39,075 bases of DNA from an uncultured Prevotella sp. (GCA_945787895.1 CALZJQ010000010.1:1-39075), one strand, 5' to 3'; positions 1-7,976 are shown, counted from the stretch's first letter. A program made the numbers and translations. The notes: generated from the sequence alone by a model not told the origin.

Positions 1-90
1 CACGCTGATTTTGCTGATGACGCAGATTTATTTTGTTTTCTGCACGTGACAGATTGTCTGCTGAATCTGCGAAATCTGCGTGAGATAATA
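1..90. repeat. Degenerate copy of the ATCTGCG repeat family
   Basis: This short gap after the export permease carries words such as GACGCAGATT and GAAATCTGCGTGAGA, which also make up the larger repeats at 1018-1173 and 2929-3084. No reading frame or terminator is visible here. It is probably the edge of another copy that continues beyond the left end of the window. Confidence 0.5.
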
Positions 91-939
91 TCAAACCGTA
101 TCCATGAAGCGCTGCTCGGTGCGGTTGAAGACTATCACGGAGAAGAACATCGTGACGCAGAGGAAGCAGAGGCTGTAGAGGAGTCCTGAGCCATCGAAAG
201 TGCCTGCTCCGAGACACGAGTATTTGAATGCCTCGAATATTGGGGTGAGGGGGTTTATCTCAAGGAACGGTCGGTATGCCTCCGGGGTGAAGCTGATGGG
301 ATAGATGATGGGGGTGGCATACATGAAGAGCTGCATTCCGAATGCGATGAGGAAATTGAGGTCTCGGTATTTCGTGGTCCAGGAGGAGATAAGTAGTCCC
401 CACGACATAGCATGAAGACCTACCATCAGTATCAATAACGGGAACAATAATAAAGACCATGATATATTGACCTCAAACTTTCCGCTCGCCACATAATATA
501 TGTATATCATGACAAACATCAGCAACTGTATCGCCATTCTGATTAGGTTGCTGGTGCATGAACTGAGGGGTACTACGAGGCGGGGGAAATAGACCTTGCC
601 GAATACTCCCGAATTGGCAGCAAAGACACTGCTGCATGAGGTGAAGCACGTGGAGAAATAGTTCCACAGCGTGATGCCTGCCATATAGAACAATGGCTGG
701 GGTATGCCGTCGGTCGGAATGCCTGCAAGTTTTGCGAAGACGAACATATACATTATCGTTGTCATCAACGGTTGGATAAGATACCACAGGGGCCCGAGGA
801 TGGTCTGTTTGTACTGCGTCACGATGTCTCGTTTGATGTACATAAGGTACAGGTCTCTGTATCTCCAGAGGCCTTTGATGTCAACGTCGAGCCATTTCTT
901 CTTCGGCTCAATGTGACTGATTACTTCGTTGGGATTCAT
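91..939 (-). CDS. ABC-2 type polysaccharide/O-antigen export permease (Wzm/KpsM-like)
   Basis: This 282-residue protein is predicted to be the inner-membrane channel subunit of an ABC exporter that moves a completed polysaccharide across the cytoplasmic membrane. The N-terminal stretch around residues 22-55 (LWRYRDLYLMYIKRDIVTQY, then KQTILGPLWYLIQP) is the characteristic start of ABC-2 polysaccharide permeases. About six hydrophobic segments follow, and the length matches the family. A matching ATPase (Wzt-like) is not in the window; because the gene reads leftwards, it would be expected just beyond the left edge. Upstream on the same strand lie the AbiE pair and the UpxY-like antiterminator, which fits a capsule or O-antigen locus. 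The family call is strong; the exported polymer is unknown. Confidence 0.9.
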   Translation of the reverse strand: MNPNEVISHIEPKKKWLDVDIKGLWRYRDLYLMYIKRDIVTQYKQTILGPLWYLIQPLMTTIMYMFVFAKLAGIPTDGIPQPLFYMAGITLWNYFSTCFTSCSSVFAANSGVFGKVYFPRLVVPLSSCTSNLIRMAIQLLMFVMIYIYYVASGKFEVNISWSLLLFPLLILMVGLHAMSWGLLISSWTTKYRDLNFLIAFGMQLFMYATPIIYPISFTPEAYRPFLEINPLTPIFEAFKYSCLGAGTFDGSGLLYSLCFLCVTMFFSVIVFNRTEQRFMDTV

Positions 940-1017
940 TTCTTATATTGTATGTCTGTTTGATTTTTCTGCTTTCGGATTTTCTTTTTTGGTGGGTTCT
1001 ATTAATTACTTCTTTGC

Positions 1018-1173
1018 GAAATCTGCGTGAGAACTCATGGCACGCAGATGACGCGGATGACGCAGAGAATATCTGTGAGCATCTGTGAAATCTGTGGGAA
1101 ATGTTTCTGGCACGCAGATAACGCAGATTATTACCTTGACAATATCTGTGTGCATCTGTGAAATCTGTGGGAA
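1018..1173. repeat. Direct repeat copy A (156 bp) of a short-period repeat
   Basis: This segment matches 2929-3084 over 156 bp without gaps and with about six mismatches by eye. Internally it is built from roughly 9-bp words (GCAGATGAC, GCGGATGAC and their complements ATCTGTGAG, CATCTGTGA), so it can fold back on itself. The two copies lie in the same orientation on either side of the AbiE toxin-antitoxin pair. Short open frames inside both copies translate to nearly the same peptide simply because the DNA is repeated, and are not genes. Confidence 0.85.
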
Positions 1174-1225
1174 TATCACAAGATTTTCCGAATGACATTA
1201 GAGTTTATGTTGTATGCATCAAGCT

Positions 1226-2059
1226 TTATACTTCTTCCATTCTCACCATCCCCGCCAACTGAACAAAGTAATCATTTGACCAGATGTCCAACTCCTTTGG
1301 ATTGCGGACAAATGGAAGTACATCTTCTTTTACCTGCCTAATATCCGCTGTAGCAAGGCGTTCCTTGAGTTTTTCCTTGAATAGTTCAGGAGTGATATCC
1401 TCATTATTGAACTGCCTGCATCTTGCAGCCAAATGTGCAAAATCAAGGGGTACATTATGGCGAACATACCATTCAAAGTCATACCAATCACGTCCCTTGA
1501 CTCTGTTTTTCCATGCACGATACACAAGAGCATGCATCTTGCCGGCAAACAAGTCGGGCAAAGTGTAGCAACGAGTCATGAATGAATGTGGCTGCAACAA
1601 TAGTTTCTGCTCTGTCTTGAAAAACAATGGGGGACAAGTATCAACCTCGATCTTGATTTTTATTGATTTCTCTGTTTGAAACATTACATCATACACATCG
1701 GTATTGTCTTTCAGGAAAGCAGACTCAACCTTGCCGAAGTTTTTCTTGTCTTTCTTCTTGATTTCGACTTCACGCCCCATCAGGGCAAATGTATCAACAA
1801 TGGGTTGGAAATACTTACTGAAATCAAATGCTTCATCCTGTGCTAGCAGAGAAAAATCCATATCTTCACTGAAACGTTGCAAACCGTGAAAGATTCTCAG
1901 ACAGGTACCGCCATAGAATGCAGCAGATTCAAAGAATCCACCATTGTACAAACCAGCAAGAATCACCTGTTGGTTTACTTCAAAGATAGCACTGCGCTTA
2001 TTCTGCTCTGTCGTCAGATTGTAGCGTGACAACATGCTATCGTAAATTTCATTCTTCAT
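1226..2059 (-). CDS. AbiEii/AbiGii-type nucleotidyltransferase toxin
   Basis: This 277-residue protein resembles the toxin half of AbiE (type IV) toxin-antitoxin systems. Characterised AbiEii-family toxins are nucleotidyltransferases of the DNA polymerase beta fold that arrest growth and can abort phage infection. The signature is visible as FYGGTCLRIFHG near residues 48-59 followed by FSEDMDFSLL near 63-72, which supply the GG-T and the metal-binding acidic residues. A later conserved block, RVKGRDWYDFEWYVR, lies near residue 190. The gene overlaps the upstream antitoxin by 4 bp (ATGA), the usual coupling for such pairs. The target and its activity in this strain are unknown. Family assignment is firm. 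Confidence 0.9.
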   Translation of the reverse strand: MKNEIYDSMLSRYNLTTEQNKRSAIFEVNQQVILAGLYNGGFFESAAFYGGTCLRIFHGLQRFSEDMDFSLLAQDEAFDFSKYFQPIVDTFALMGREVEIKKKDKKNFGKVESAFLKDNTDVYDVMFQTEKSIKIKIEVDTCPPLFFKTEQKLLLQPHSFMTRCYTLPDLFAGKMHALVYRAWKNRVKGRDWYDFEWYVRHNVPLDFAHLAARCRQFNNEDITPELFKEKLKERLATADIRQVKEDVLPFVRNPKELDIWSNDYFVQLAGMVRMEEV

Positions 2060-2682
2060 CGTCTCAGAAACCTTAATACAGTTGCAATAGAATCCGCCTT
2101 CTTGCCTACCTTAATATAGTCTTCAAAAACTGTAGCATCAAACTTATAAAATTCATCCATATCCATTCGGATGTCATGCTCGAGATAGTTTTCCACATCT
2201 TTCAGAAAGCGTAGATTGACCTTGGAAGAATTTGCTATCAGGTCACACAAGGCCTTTTCGGGCGATGCTATTAAAAACGCATATTCCCCTTTATGCAAAC
2301 TCCTCACTCCTACTGGAAAAGCATCTCGGGCAATGTATTTGTATTCATAATTTCCTATAGGAATCTGAAAACTTCGAGAGTGCTTCACCGTCATAGACTG
2401 ATAAGTATATACGGTTTCTGGAATCAAGCCATAATATCTCAATGCTGACGACATGGAGACGTATGAAGGTGCATAAAGATGATTTGCTATCAATTCATTT
2501 GAAAGTGTCTTTCCCGAATGTTCAGGATTGACAACATAGAGCCCCCTCTTCAATCTTATGATATATCCATTCTTCTCAAGCCAAACAACCTTCTTATCTG
2601 CAGACTTGAGTTCAGGGTATAACGATTCAATGACTGAAGTCGTTACGGGGATAGTTCCTATTTCCTTTAATTGTCTATTCAT
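2056..2682 (-). CDS. AbiEi-type antitoxin / transcriptional regulator
   Basis: This 208-residue protein is the likely antitoxin partner of the downstream AbiEii toxin. The family has an N-terminal winged-helix DNA-binding region and a C-terminal domain that neutralises the toxin and aids autorepression. The blocks SYVSMSSALRYYGLIPE (around residue 75) and ASPEKALCDLIA (around residue 139) are typical of AbiEi proteins. The N-terminal 60 residues, ending in the RLKRGLYVV strand, look like the winged helix. The first gene of the pair starts only a few bases downstream of a possible promoter box. The pair sits between two long direct repeats, which suggests it is an acquired cassette. Confidence 0.88.
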   Translation of the reverse strand: MNRQLKEIGTIPVTTSVIESLYPELKSADKKVVWLEKNGYIIRLKRGLYVVNPEHSGKTLSNELIANHLYAPSYVSMSSALRYYGLIPETVYTYQSMTVKHSRSFQIPIGNYEYKYIARDAFPVGVRSLHKGEYAFLIASPEKALCDLIANSSKVNLRFLKDVENYLEHDIRMDMDEFYKFDATVFEDYIKVGKKADSIATVLRFLRR

Positions 2683-2686
2683 ATCG

Positions 2687-2694
2687 CAAACATA
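2687..2694 (-). promoter_or_regulatory. Possible -7 box for the AbiE pair
   Basis: On the minus strand this reads TATGTTTG, matching TAnnTTTG. It ends only 4 bp before the ATG at 2682, so a transcript from it would be almost leaderless. No well-spaced TTTG -33 element is visible, so the call is tentative. Confidence 0.3.
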
Positions 2695-2928
2695 GTAATA
2701 TTTCGAACAATAAAAGAACTTATTCTTCTTTTTCTGTTCAAATATTTACTATTTTATGATTTGAACCCCAATTCTCATCAATCAGATGTCATCCCAGCGA
2801 ATCACTTATAAACATAAAGACACCAAAAGGAAAAGAGCAAGAGGTGAAATGCGCAATCTGCGTGAGTACTCATGGCACGCGGATGAAACAGAGAATATCT
2901 ATCCCATCATAACATCTGCGGAATCTGT

Positions 2929-3084
2929 GAAATCTGCGTGAGAACTCATGGCACGCGGATGACGCGGATGACGCAGAGAATATCTGTGAGCATCTGTGAA
3001 ATCTGTGGGATATGTTTCTGGCACGCGGATGAAGCAGATTATTACCTTGACAATATCTGTGAGCATCTGTGAAATCTGTGGGAA
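2929..3084. repeat. Direct repeat copy B (156 bp)
   Basis: This is the partner of the copy at 1018-1173, in the same orientation, with about six substitutions and no length change. The distance between matching points is 1911 bp, and the interval contains exactly the AbiE pair and its flanks. Recombination between the copies would remove the toxin-antitoxin cassette cleanly. Confidence 0.85.
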
Positions 3085-3214
3085 AACTCACGGCACGCGG
3101 ATGACGCAGATAATATAACCACATAACCGCATAATCGTATGAAAATGAGCAAGTCAATAAGTTGCGAAAGGAGAATAATGATTCCGCAGGTTTGACCTGA
3201 CTCCTGCACGAGGC

Positions 3215-4774
3215 TCACTTATGCAGCCAGACACCTGTGAGGTATCTGCGCCAGATTGCGAGGTGGGTGGTGGTGTGTATCTCCTTGCAGACGGTGAGGG
3301 AGGTGTCGAGCAGGAGCTGCTTCGTGGCGGAGAGGGTGTCGGGAGAATCGGCTACGGCAGAGAGGACATGGTGGGGGGCGGGCGTCACTTGGGTTATCTT
3401 TCTGACCTTTACGGGGGATGCAGGGTCAGCGAGAATGGCATAGAGCGTGGGGGCATAGTTGCGGAAGGAGTCGAGAGTCTTCTCTTCCTTTATCCTTCCC
3501 TGTGCGTCTGCCTGCCTTATCGTCCTGCCCTGCACGAGACGTTTGTTTGCAGTTCCCTCGGTGAGGAAATATGGGGCGAGGAGATGGTCGAAGTTCACGA
3601 AACACAGCGTCCTGCCATTCTCATGCGGGACGGTGCAGATATGAGCGTAATAGTCGGTGGCGACGGTGTGCTCCTCCTGCGTCGAGGGATAGAACACTTG
3701 CTCCTCTATGGTCACCCGGCTTATTGTTTCCTCGTATGACGGGAACGACAGCGTACCTTCCCCGTTTCCCGAGGGGGCGGCAATGCCGGAAGTGGACGTA
3801 AGGAATGGGCGCAGAGGGCTGACCCATGTATCCCTGACATACCCCCTGTTGTCTGTCTCATAGCGTATGAGGTTGAGGACAGCCGTCACATTCTCTTTTG
3901 TGAAAGCGGTGAAAGCAGTGGCGAGGATGGTCTCACGTTCGGTCTTCATGGTCTTGCACAGTTCTGTCCACGACGGTTTCTCTACGAGGAGGTCGATGAT
4001 TTCATAAAGACTGTCGAGTGAACTTTCCGTATTACCGCATCCCTGAATTGTGCCGAGAATCAAGTCCACGGCATGGTGACGCTGTTCTTCGTCTGCCACG
4101 GTGCGTTTCTCTCCATTGACGAGGCGCGCCACGTGGAAAGACCATACGTTGGGGATGCTGATGGTGAGCGAGGGGACTCCCGTCTCGCTCAGTATGCTGA
4201 AGACGAGTCTGCGGTCTCCCCCGAAGCGCACGAAGTATCCTTTGCGCCCGGCGAAATCACCGTCCATTATCTTCACCACCTCGTTTCCCTTGCCGTTCTT
4301 GGGGTTGTAGGCATAGTCAGAGTAGTTGCGGTCAAGGACTACCATCTGCTCGTCATAGCTGTCATTCAGTCGGCGGAACAGTTTCATCTCGCTGTCGGGT
4401 ATGGCTACGGGCTGCCAAGTGTTCTCGCTGCCGTGGCTTTCCTGTGCGATATGCGAGAAGAGTATCGTTGCCGGCAGTGAGTTTTCTGCAACAAAATCCC
4501 GCAGGGCATTAAAGGTAGCATATACGAAGACGTGCCCCGAGTAGAGCGGTGCTTTGACATCCTTTCCTCTTCTTCTGACTCTGACAGTGGTGTTTACGGG
4601 ACAAAATACTTCGAGGATATTGCCTGTCTCCTGCCGTCCCGCACTTACAATTTCCGCTATTTTTCTCTCCTGTCGCGGTCCTGTACGCAGTACATACCAT
4701 CGAAATGTCCTTTCACGGTCGTGGGTATCGCCGTAAAAAGTACGCGGATGTGCTATATTTGAAACTACCGACAT
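3215..4774 (-). CDS. NusG/UpxY-like transcription antiterminator with a long C-terminal extension
   Basis: Residues 25-105 resemble the NusG N-terminal (NGN) domain as found in UpxY proteins: FRWYVLRTGPRQERKIAE at the start and LYSGHVFVYATF near residue 77. Residues 165-195 (VVKIMDGDFAGRKGYFVRFG) form a KOW-like segment. UpxY proteins of Bacteroides bind RNA polymerase in capsule operon leaders and prevent early termination; that role is inferred here from family and context. The odd feature is size. The protein has 519 residues, whereas UpxY proteins are usually under 200, so about 300 residues after the KOW segment have no domain I recognise. The next genes on this strand are the AbiE pair and a polysaccharide export permease. 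Confidence is high for the NusG-like part and low for the rest. Confidence 0.75.
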   Translation of the reverse strand: MSVVSNIAHPRTFYGDTHDRERTFRWYVLRTGPRQERKIAEIVSAGRQETGNILEVFCPVNTTVRVRRRGKDVKAPLYSGHVFVYATFNALRDFVAENSLPATILFSHIAQESHGSENTWQPVAIPDSEMKLFRRLNDSYDEQMVVLDRNYSDYAYNPKNGKGNEVVKIMDGDFAGRKGYFVRFGGDRRLVFSILSETGVPSLTISIPNVWSFHVARLVNGEKRTVADEEQRHHAVDLILGTIQGCGNTESSLDSLYEIIDLLVEKPSWTELCKTMKTERETILATAFTAFTKENVTAVLNLIRYETDNRGYVRDTWVSPLRPFLTSTSGIAAPSGNGEGTLSFPSYEETISRVTIEEQVFYPSTQEEHTVATDYYAHICTVPHENGRTLCFVNFDHLLAPYFLTEGTANKRLVQGRTIRQADAQGRIKEEKTLDSFRNYAPTLYAILADPASPVKVRKITQVTPAPHHVLSAVADSPDTLSATKQLLLDTSLTVCKEIHTTTHLAIWRRYLTGVWLHK

Positions 4775-4839
4775 GAAGACAAAAACTATTTTTCCCTCAC
4801 GTACTGACGCAAGGGCAACGATTTAATCCTACTAAAGAA

Positions 4840-4853
4840 TGACTAACGAGTCA
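4840..4853 (-). promoter_or_regulatory. Small hairpin in the antiterminator mRNA leader
   Basis: The arms TGACT and AGTCA enclose a 4-nt loop, inside the predicted leader of the UpxY-like gene. UpxY proteins act through leader sequences, so a leader structure is of interest. The stem is only 5 bp and could be chance. Confidence 0.3.
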
Positions 4854-4998
4854 GTCATGAAGTATCCTTAGCGCTGACGCAACTCGCTGTTATGTGGCTG
4901 ATTACTCGTGCATTGCAGAGTCATGACATTAAAATCATTCATACCACTATTTCTTTTATTATCCCATTTCCTTGACTGGGACAGTTTGCAATTGTGTA

Positions 4999-5006
4999 CA
5001 AAGTTA
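4999..5006 (-). promoter_or_regulatory. Promoter -7 box for the antiterminator gene
   Basis: The minus strand reads TAACTTTG, an exact TAnnTTTG match. A CAAA at 5031-5034 (TTTG on the minus strand) is 24 bp away, slightly farther than the usual 19-21 bp, so the -33 element is uncertain. Start of transcription near 4992 would give a long leader before the ATG at 4774. Confidence 0.5.
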
Positions 5007-5286
5007 ATACTTTTTATAATATAAAACAAGCAAATTTTCTTTTTTTTCATTTCTATCCATCAAATCTTCCTTTTGGATTATCAGAGACCTACTCTTTCCT
5101 TTCTTCTGTTACCATATATTGTGGCGATCAATATACTGTTCATTTTCTCCTGTTAAATTTTCTTTCATCTGTTAATTTCGAGATAATTTTTACATGACCG
5201 TACAACGCTTTCTACACAAAAGAAACGAGAAAAGGCATAGGGTTTACCGCAAAAAGATCGTAATTTCGGTGTATTTCCAAGGTAAA

Positions 5287-5396
5287 AGCATTGATATTGC
5301 GATGCAAAAGGGCAGGGATTACATTGCGAAAGCATTGACATTACCTTGCAATAGCATTGATATTACAAGATAATAGCATTGATATTAGACAGTTAA
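5287..5396. repeat. Five-unit direct repeat with exact 22-bp period
   Basis: Units begin at 5287, 5309, 5331, 5353 and 5375, exactly 22 bp apart. Four of them begin AGCATTGAYATT; the second is degenerate but keeps GGGATTAC and TTGCGAA at matching positions. Most units end in a short TGCAAA/TGCAAT-like tail. There are no unique spacers, so this is not a CRISPR array. The regular spacing of two helical turns resembles iterons or phased protein-binding sites. A related unit recurs at 21199-21220. Confidence 0.8.
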
Positions 5397-5490
5397 AACC
5401 ATGCTTTCGTCTCGTAAAGTGATTGTTTCGTTGAATAAATCGTAGCAGAAAAACGTCATGAAATCGTAACTCTCTAAAAATCAGAACAAT

Positions 5491-5545
5491 AAAAAAAATC
5501 CGCCCGAAAACCTGCGAGAATCGCAGATTTCCGAACGGATTATTT
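5491..5545 (-). terminator. Rho-independent terminator of the glycosidase gene
   Basis: An outer stem (AATCCG with CGGATT) encloses an inner hairpin (CTGCGA, loop GAA, TCGCAG). On the minus strand it is followed by eight T residues (the A-run at 5491-5498), directly downstream of the gene ending at 5580. On the plus strand it is followed by TATTTTT, so it may also work weakly in that direction. Confidence 0.8.
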
Positions 5546-5579
5546 TTGCTTTGGAATATTTGTTAAAATCAAATATGAT

Positions 5580-7037
5580 TTACTCGGTCAAATCTTTCTT
5601 TTTTTCCTCTACGGGAGAGAGTATATTTGTTTGCCGAGAACTGATGTAATCCCTTGCAGCATCAACGGCTATGAGCACACCATCGTGCACCCCCTGCTGC
5701 GGATTATGCTGAATACGGAACGTAAAGACCTTGCTGTCACGCTCTCCGAGGAAAGTCAGTTTTCCCGTAGAGGCATCCATCCACCATACATTCTTCCTGT
5801 CGCCAGAAATCTTACGCAGGTCGATGGTCATATCACCGGCTGTATAGTTATATACGAGGAGATAGTCGTTGCCTCGCGTAGCGATAAGTCGGTCATACCT
5901 TGTGCCGTTGTCTGAGGCAATGACCGCCTGGTCGGGTATGCGCTCAAAGAATGGGAAAGAGAGGATGAGAGCCTTGAGATACCTCATCTCCTGATAACCT
6001 TCGTCCTGCTGCGCTTCGTACCACAGCTTGGAAGTGGAAGCATAAGCCACGCCGAGACCTGGTTTCACCATCTGCATGATGGCGTTATGGCCGTATGTAT
6101 GCCCAAAGGCACCAGCGAAAACGTCCCAGTAAGCATAGCGGCGGACATCATGCGCCTGCCAGCGGGGGCCGTTGGGGAAGTGCAACCCTACGGGTATGTC
6201 CTCGTATGAAGGTTCGCCATCCACGACAGGCTTTATGGGTTTGTATGCCCAAGTGGAATCAACGTACATCCAGCAGTCTTCCTCTGTATTGTCGGGGATA
6301 GGGTAATCTTTGTTCCCCATGCGCTGTCCGTAGGCACGGTGTCCGGACTGATACATGTGGAAATCCAGCCATTCCGCCTTTGACCACCATTTTGCCGACG
6401 TGTAGCGTCCGCGAGGATGAAAGGTCATAAGGTGGTTTTTGTCTATTGACTTTATAGTCTCGGCAAGAGCTGTCCATACCTCCGGCTTTATATTTCCCTG
6501 TATGTCACCGCCTATAATCCATATTATATTTGGAAAATCCTTATATCTCTCGGCGAGAAATTTGCCGTAAGCCTTCGCACCTTCCACGTCTATTGCACCG
6601 CTCTTGACCAGTCCTCCCCAGATACAGACCATACCTATGTAGATATTCTGCTTCTCGGCTATCTGTATTATACGGTCAAGATGGTCCCAATAACTGGCTG
6701 TCAAGCCTTTGTTCTGACTGTCGAAACATGAGAAATCCCACGGATTTTGAGGATTGTTGGACAGTTGTCCGTAGGCATTCATGCAGGGCACGCCATTTAT
6801 CACCTGCACCTGCACTACATTAAAACCAGCCTTTGCAGCACGCGAAAGATAGCCGCCCGCCTCATCCTGGTTGAGTCTTTGAGGCAGAAGCCAGCCAGTG
6901 TCGCCCAACCAGAAGAAGGGTTTGCCGTCAGCATACTGCAGGAAACGTTGGTTGTCAGATACTTGCAATCTCCACGTCCTTGCAGAAACGGAAATCGCCA
7001 AAAGAGTCAGAAGAGTTAGAATAGTCAGTCGTTTCAT
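5580..7037 (-). CDS. Secreted GH140-like (DUF4038) glycoside hydrolase, putative apiosidase
   Basis: The 485-residue protein starts with a signal peptide (residues 1-19, hydrophobic core LTILTLLTLLAISVSA) and is probably exported to the periplasm or cell surface. The rest matches DUF4038 enzymes with a C-terminal collagenase-type beta domain (about residues 385-460). Two acidic motifs stand out: IIWIIGGD ending at Asp178 and VVDGEPSYE with Glu275. From memory, the catalytic pair of the Bacteroides GH140 apiosidase BT1012 is Asp187 and Glu284, the same 97-residue spacing. GH140 enzymes release apiose-linked chains from rhamnogalacturonan II; the substrate here is inferred. No SusC/SusD pair is nearby, so it is not in a classical polysaccharide utilisation locus within this window. 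It has its own terminator downstream. Confidence 0.8.
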   Translation of the reverse strand: MKRLTILTLLTLLAISVSARTWRLQVSDNQRFLQYADGKPFFWLGDTGWLLPQRLNQDEAGGYLSRAAKAGFNVVQVQVINGVPCMNAYGQLSNNPQNPWDFSCFDSQNKGLTASYWDHLDRIIQIAEKQNIYIGMVCIWGGLVKSGAIDVEGAKAYGKFLAERYKDFPNIIWIIGGDIQGNIKPEVWTALAETIKSIDKNHLMTFHPRGRYTSAKWWSKAEWLDFHMYQSGHRAYGQRMGNKDYPIPDNTEEDCWMYVDSTWAYKPIKPVVDGEPSYEDIPVGLHFPNGPRWQAHDVRRYAYWDVFAGAFGHTYGHNAIMQMVKPGLGVAYASTSKLWYEAQQDEGYQEMRYLKALILSFPFFERIPDQAVIASDNGTRYDRLIATRGNDYLLVYNYTAGDMTIDLRKISGDRKNVWWMDASTGKLTFLGERDSKVFTFRIQHNPQQGVHDGVLIAVDAARDYISSRQTNILSPVEEKKKDLTE

Positions 7038-7072
7038 TTCTATTAGTTTCTTATCTGTATGTCATCAATGCG

Positions 7073-7080
7073 CAAAATTA
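7073..7080 (-). promoter_or_regulatory. Promoter -7 box for the GH140-like gene
   Basis: The minus strand reads TAATTTTG, matching TAnnTTTG, and lies 35 bp upstream of the ATG at 7037. A good -33 element was not seen. A divergent promoter for the GT2 gene lies 64 bp away. Confidence 0.5.
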
Positions 7081-7120
7081 TGAAAAAAAAACGGATTAAA
7101 AAAGATGACGGCATGTTTTC

Positions 7121-7151
7121 TTGCTAAAAAGAAGGAAAATATGTAATTTTG
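7121..7151 (+). promoter_or_regulatory. Promoter for the GT2-gtrA operon
   Basis: The -7 box TAATTTTG is at 7144-7151. A partial -33 element (TTG at 7121-7123) lies 20 bp upstream. The expected start is about 20 bp before the ATG at 7180. Confidence 0.6.
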
Positions 7152-7179
7152 CAGTCTAAAAAAAGCACAGCGAACAGAC

Positions 7180-7965
7180 ATGATTACATTCTCCATCATC
7201 ACCTGCACCTACAATGCGAGCCAATACATAGAGCGCACTCTCAAGAGCGTAGAAAGGCAGACCTACCCCCACATTGAGCACCTTATCATCGACGGACTAT
7301 CGAAAGACGACACCGTGGTTAAGGCCGAGACCTATGCTCAGGCAACCACGACCCACACCGCCAGCATCTCAAGCGAGAGAGACAAAGGGCTTTACGATGC
7401 GATGAACAAAGGCATAGGGAAAGCATCGGGCGACTTTATTGTTTTCCTTAACGCCGGAGATAAGTTTGCCAACGACAACATACTTGCTGACATAGCAAAG
7501 CAAACGGAAGGTCACGACCCACTCCCCGGTGTCATATATGGAGATACAGACATTGTCAACGATGAGGGAAAATTACTGCATCGTCGCCGTCTTTCCCCGC
7601 CAGAGCATCTCGAATGGAGGAGTTTCAGGCATGGTATGCTGGTCTGCCATCAGTCTTTTTATGCAAGGACGGATATTGCAAAGCGCACCTTGTACGACCT
7701 GAACTACCGTTTCTCCGCTGACGTAGATTGGTGCATACGAGTGATGAAAGAAGCCGAGAGACAACGACTTACTATTCACAACGCTCATCTGACGCTCTGT
7801 TCTTACCTCGACGGGGGAATGTCAGTAAAGAACCATAGGGCATCGCTCATGGAGAGATTTCGGATAATGTCCTGCCACTACGGGCTCTTCTCCACCATCC
7901 TCATGCATCTCTGGTTTGTACTGAGAGGATTGCGACACGCCCTACGCACCCATCTTCCGTCATAA
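7180..7965 (+). CDS. Family 2 glycosyltransferase
   Basis: This 261-residue protein has a GT-A fold glycosyltransferase start, SIITCTYNASQYIERTLKSV, followed by HLIIDGLSKDDT and SERDKGLYDAMNKGIGKASG. FLNAGD near residue 90 fills the position of the metal-binding acidic motif. Such enzymes transfer a sugar from a nucleotide sugar to a lipid-linked or growing glycan at the cytoplasmic face of the membrane. It most resembles the WcaE-like branch of GT2. The next gene, 11 bp downstream, is a GtrA-family membrane protein, and GT2 enzymes often pair with GtrA in glycan modification. Donor and acceptor cannot be read from the sequence. Confidence 0.88.
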   Translation: MITFSIITCTYNASQYIERTLKSVERQTYPHIEHLIIDGLSKDDTVVKAETYAQATTTHTASISSERDKGLYDAMNKGIGKASGDFIVFLNAGDKFANDNILADIAKQTEGHDPLPGVIYGDTDIVNDEGKLLHRRRLSPPEHLEWRSFRHGMLVCHQSFYARTDIAKRTLYDLNYRFSADVDWCIRVMKEAERQRLTIHNAHLTLCSYLDGGMSVKNHRASLMERFRIMSCHYGLFSTILMHLWFVLRGLRHALRTHLPS

Positions 7966-7976
7966 AACATAACACC

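Larger units (their letters stand above)
2683..3214. repeat. Repeat-rich intergenic region between antiterminator and AbiE pair
   Basis: No credible gene is seen here. Positions 2683-2850 are AT-rich and otherwise unremarkable. Positions 2855-3115 are filled with ATCTGCG/CGCAGAT-type repeats, including the full 156-bp copy B at 2929-3084 and partial copies on each side. An open frame at 2870-3157 is only a translation of these repeats. No clear terminator for the upstream antiterminator gene was found, so transcription could continue into the AbiE genes. Confidence 0.7.
4775..5579. other. 805-bp intergenic region with promoter, hairpin, phased repeat and terminator
   Basis: No protein gene is supported here. 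The right-to-left promoter at 4999-5006 would give the antiterminator gene a leader of about 220 nt, which contains a small hairpin at 4840-4853 (arms TGACT and AGTCA). Positions 5040-5280 are AT-rich with nothing recognisable. A 22-bp-phased repeat fills 5287-5396, and a terminator for the glycosidase gene lies at 5491-5545. Confidence 0.7.

Noticed and set aside
908..1198. Open frame of 96 codons (minus strand), with a near-identical partner at 2870-3157
   Set aside because: Both are translations of the 156-bp repeat DNA; they share sequence because the DNA is repeated and lack any family signature.
5287..5396. CRISPR-like regular repeat
   Set aside because: Units are contiguous 22-bp repeats with diverged tails and no separate spacers of constant length, and no cas genes are present.
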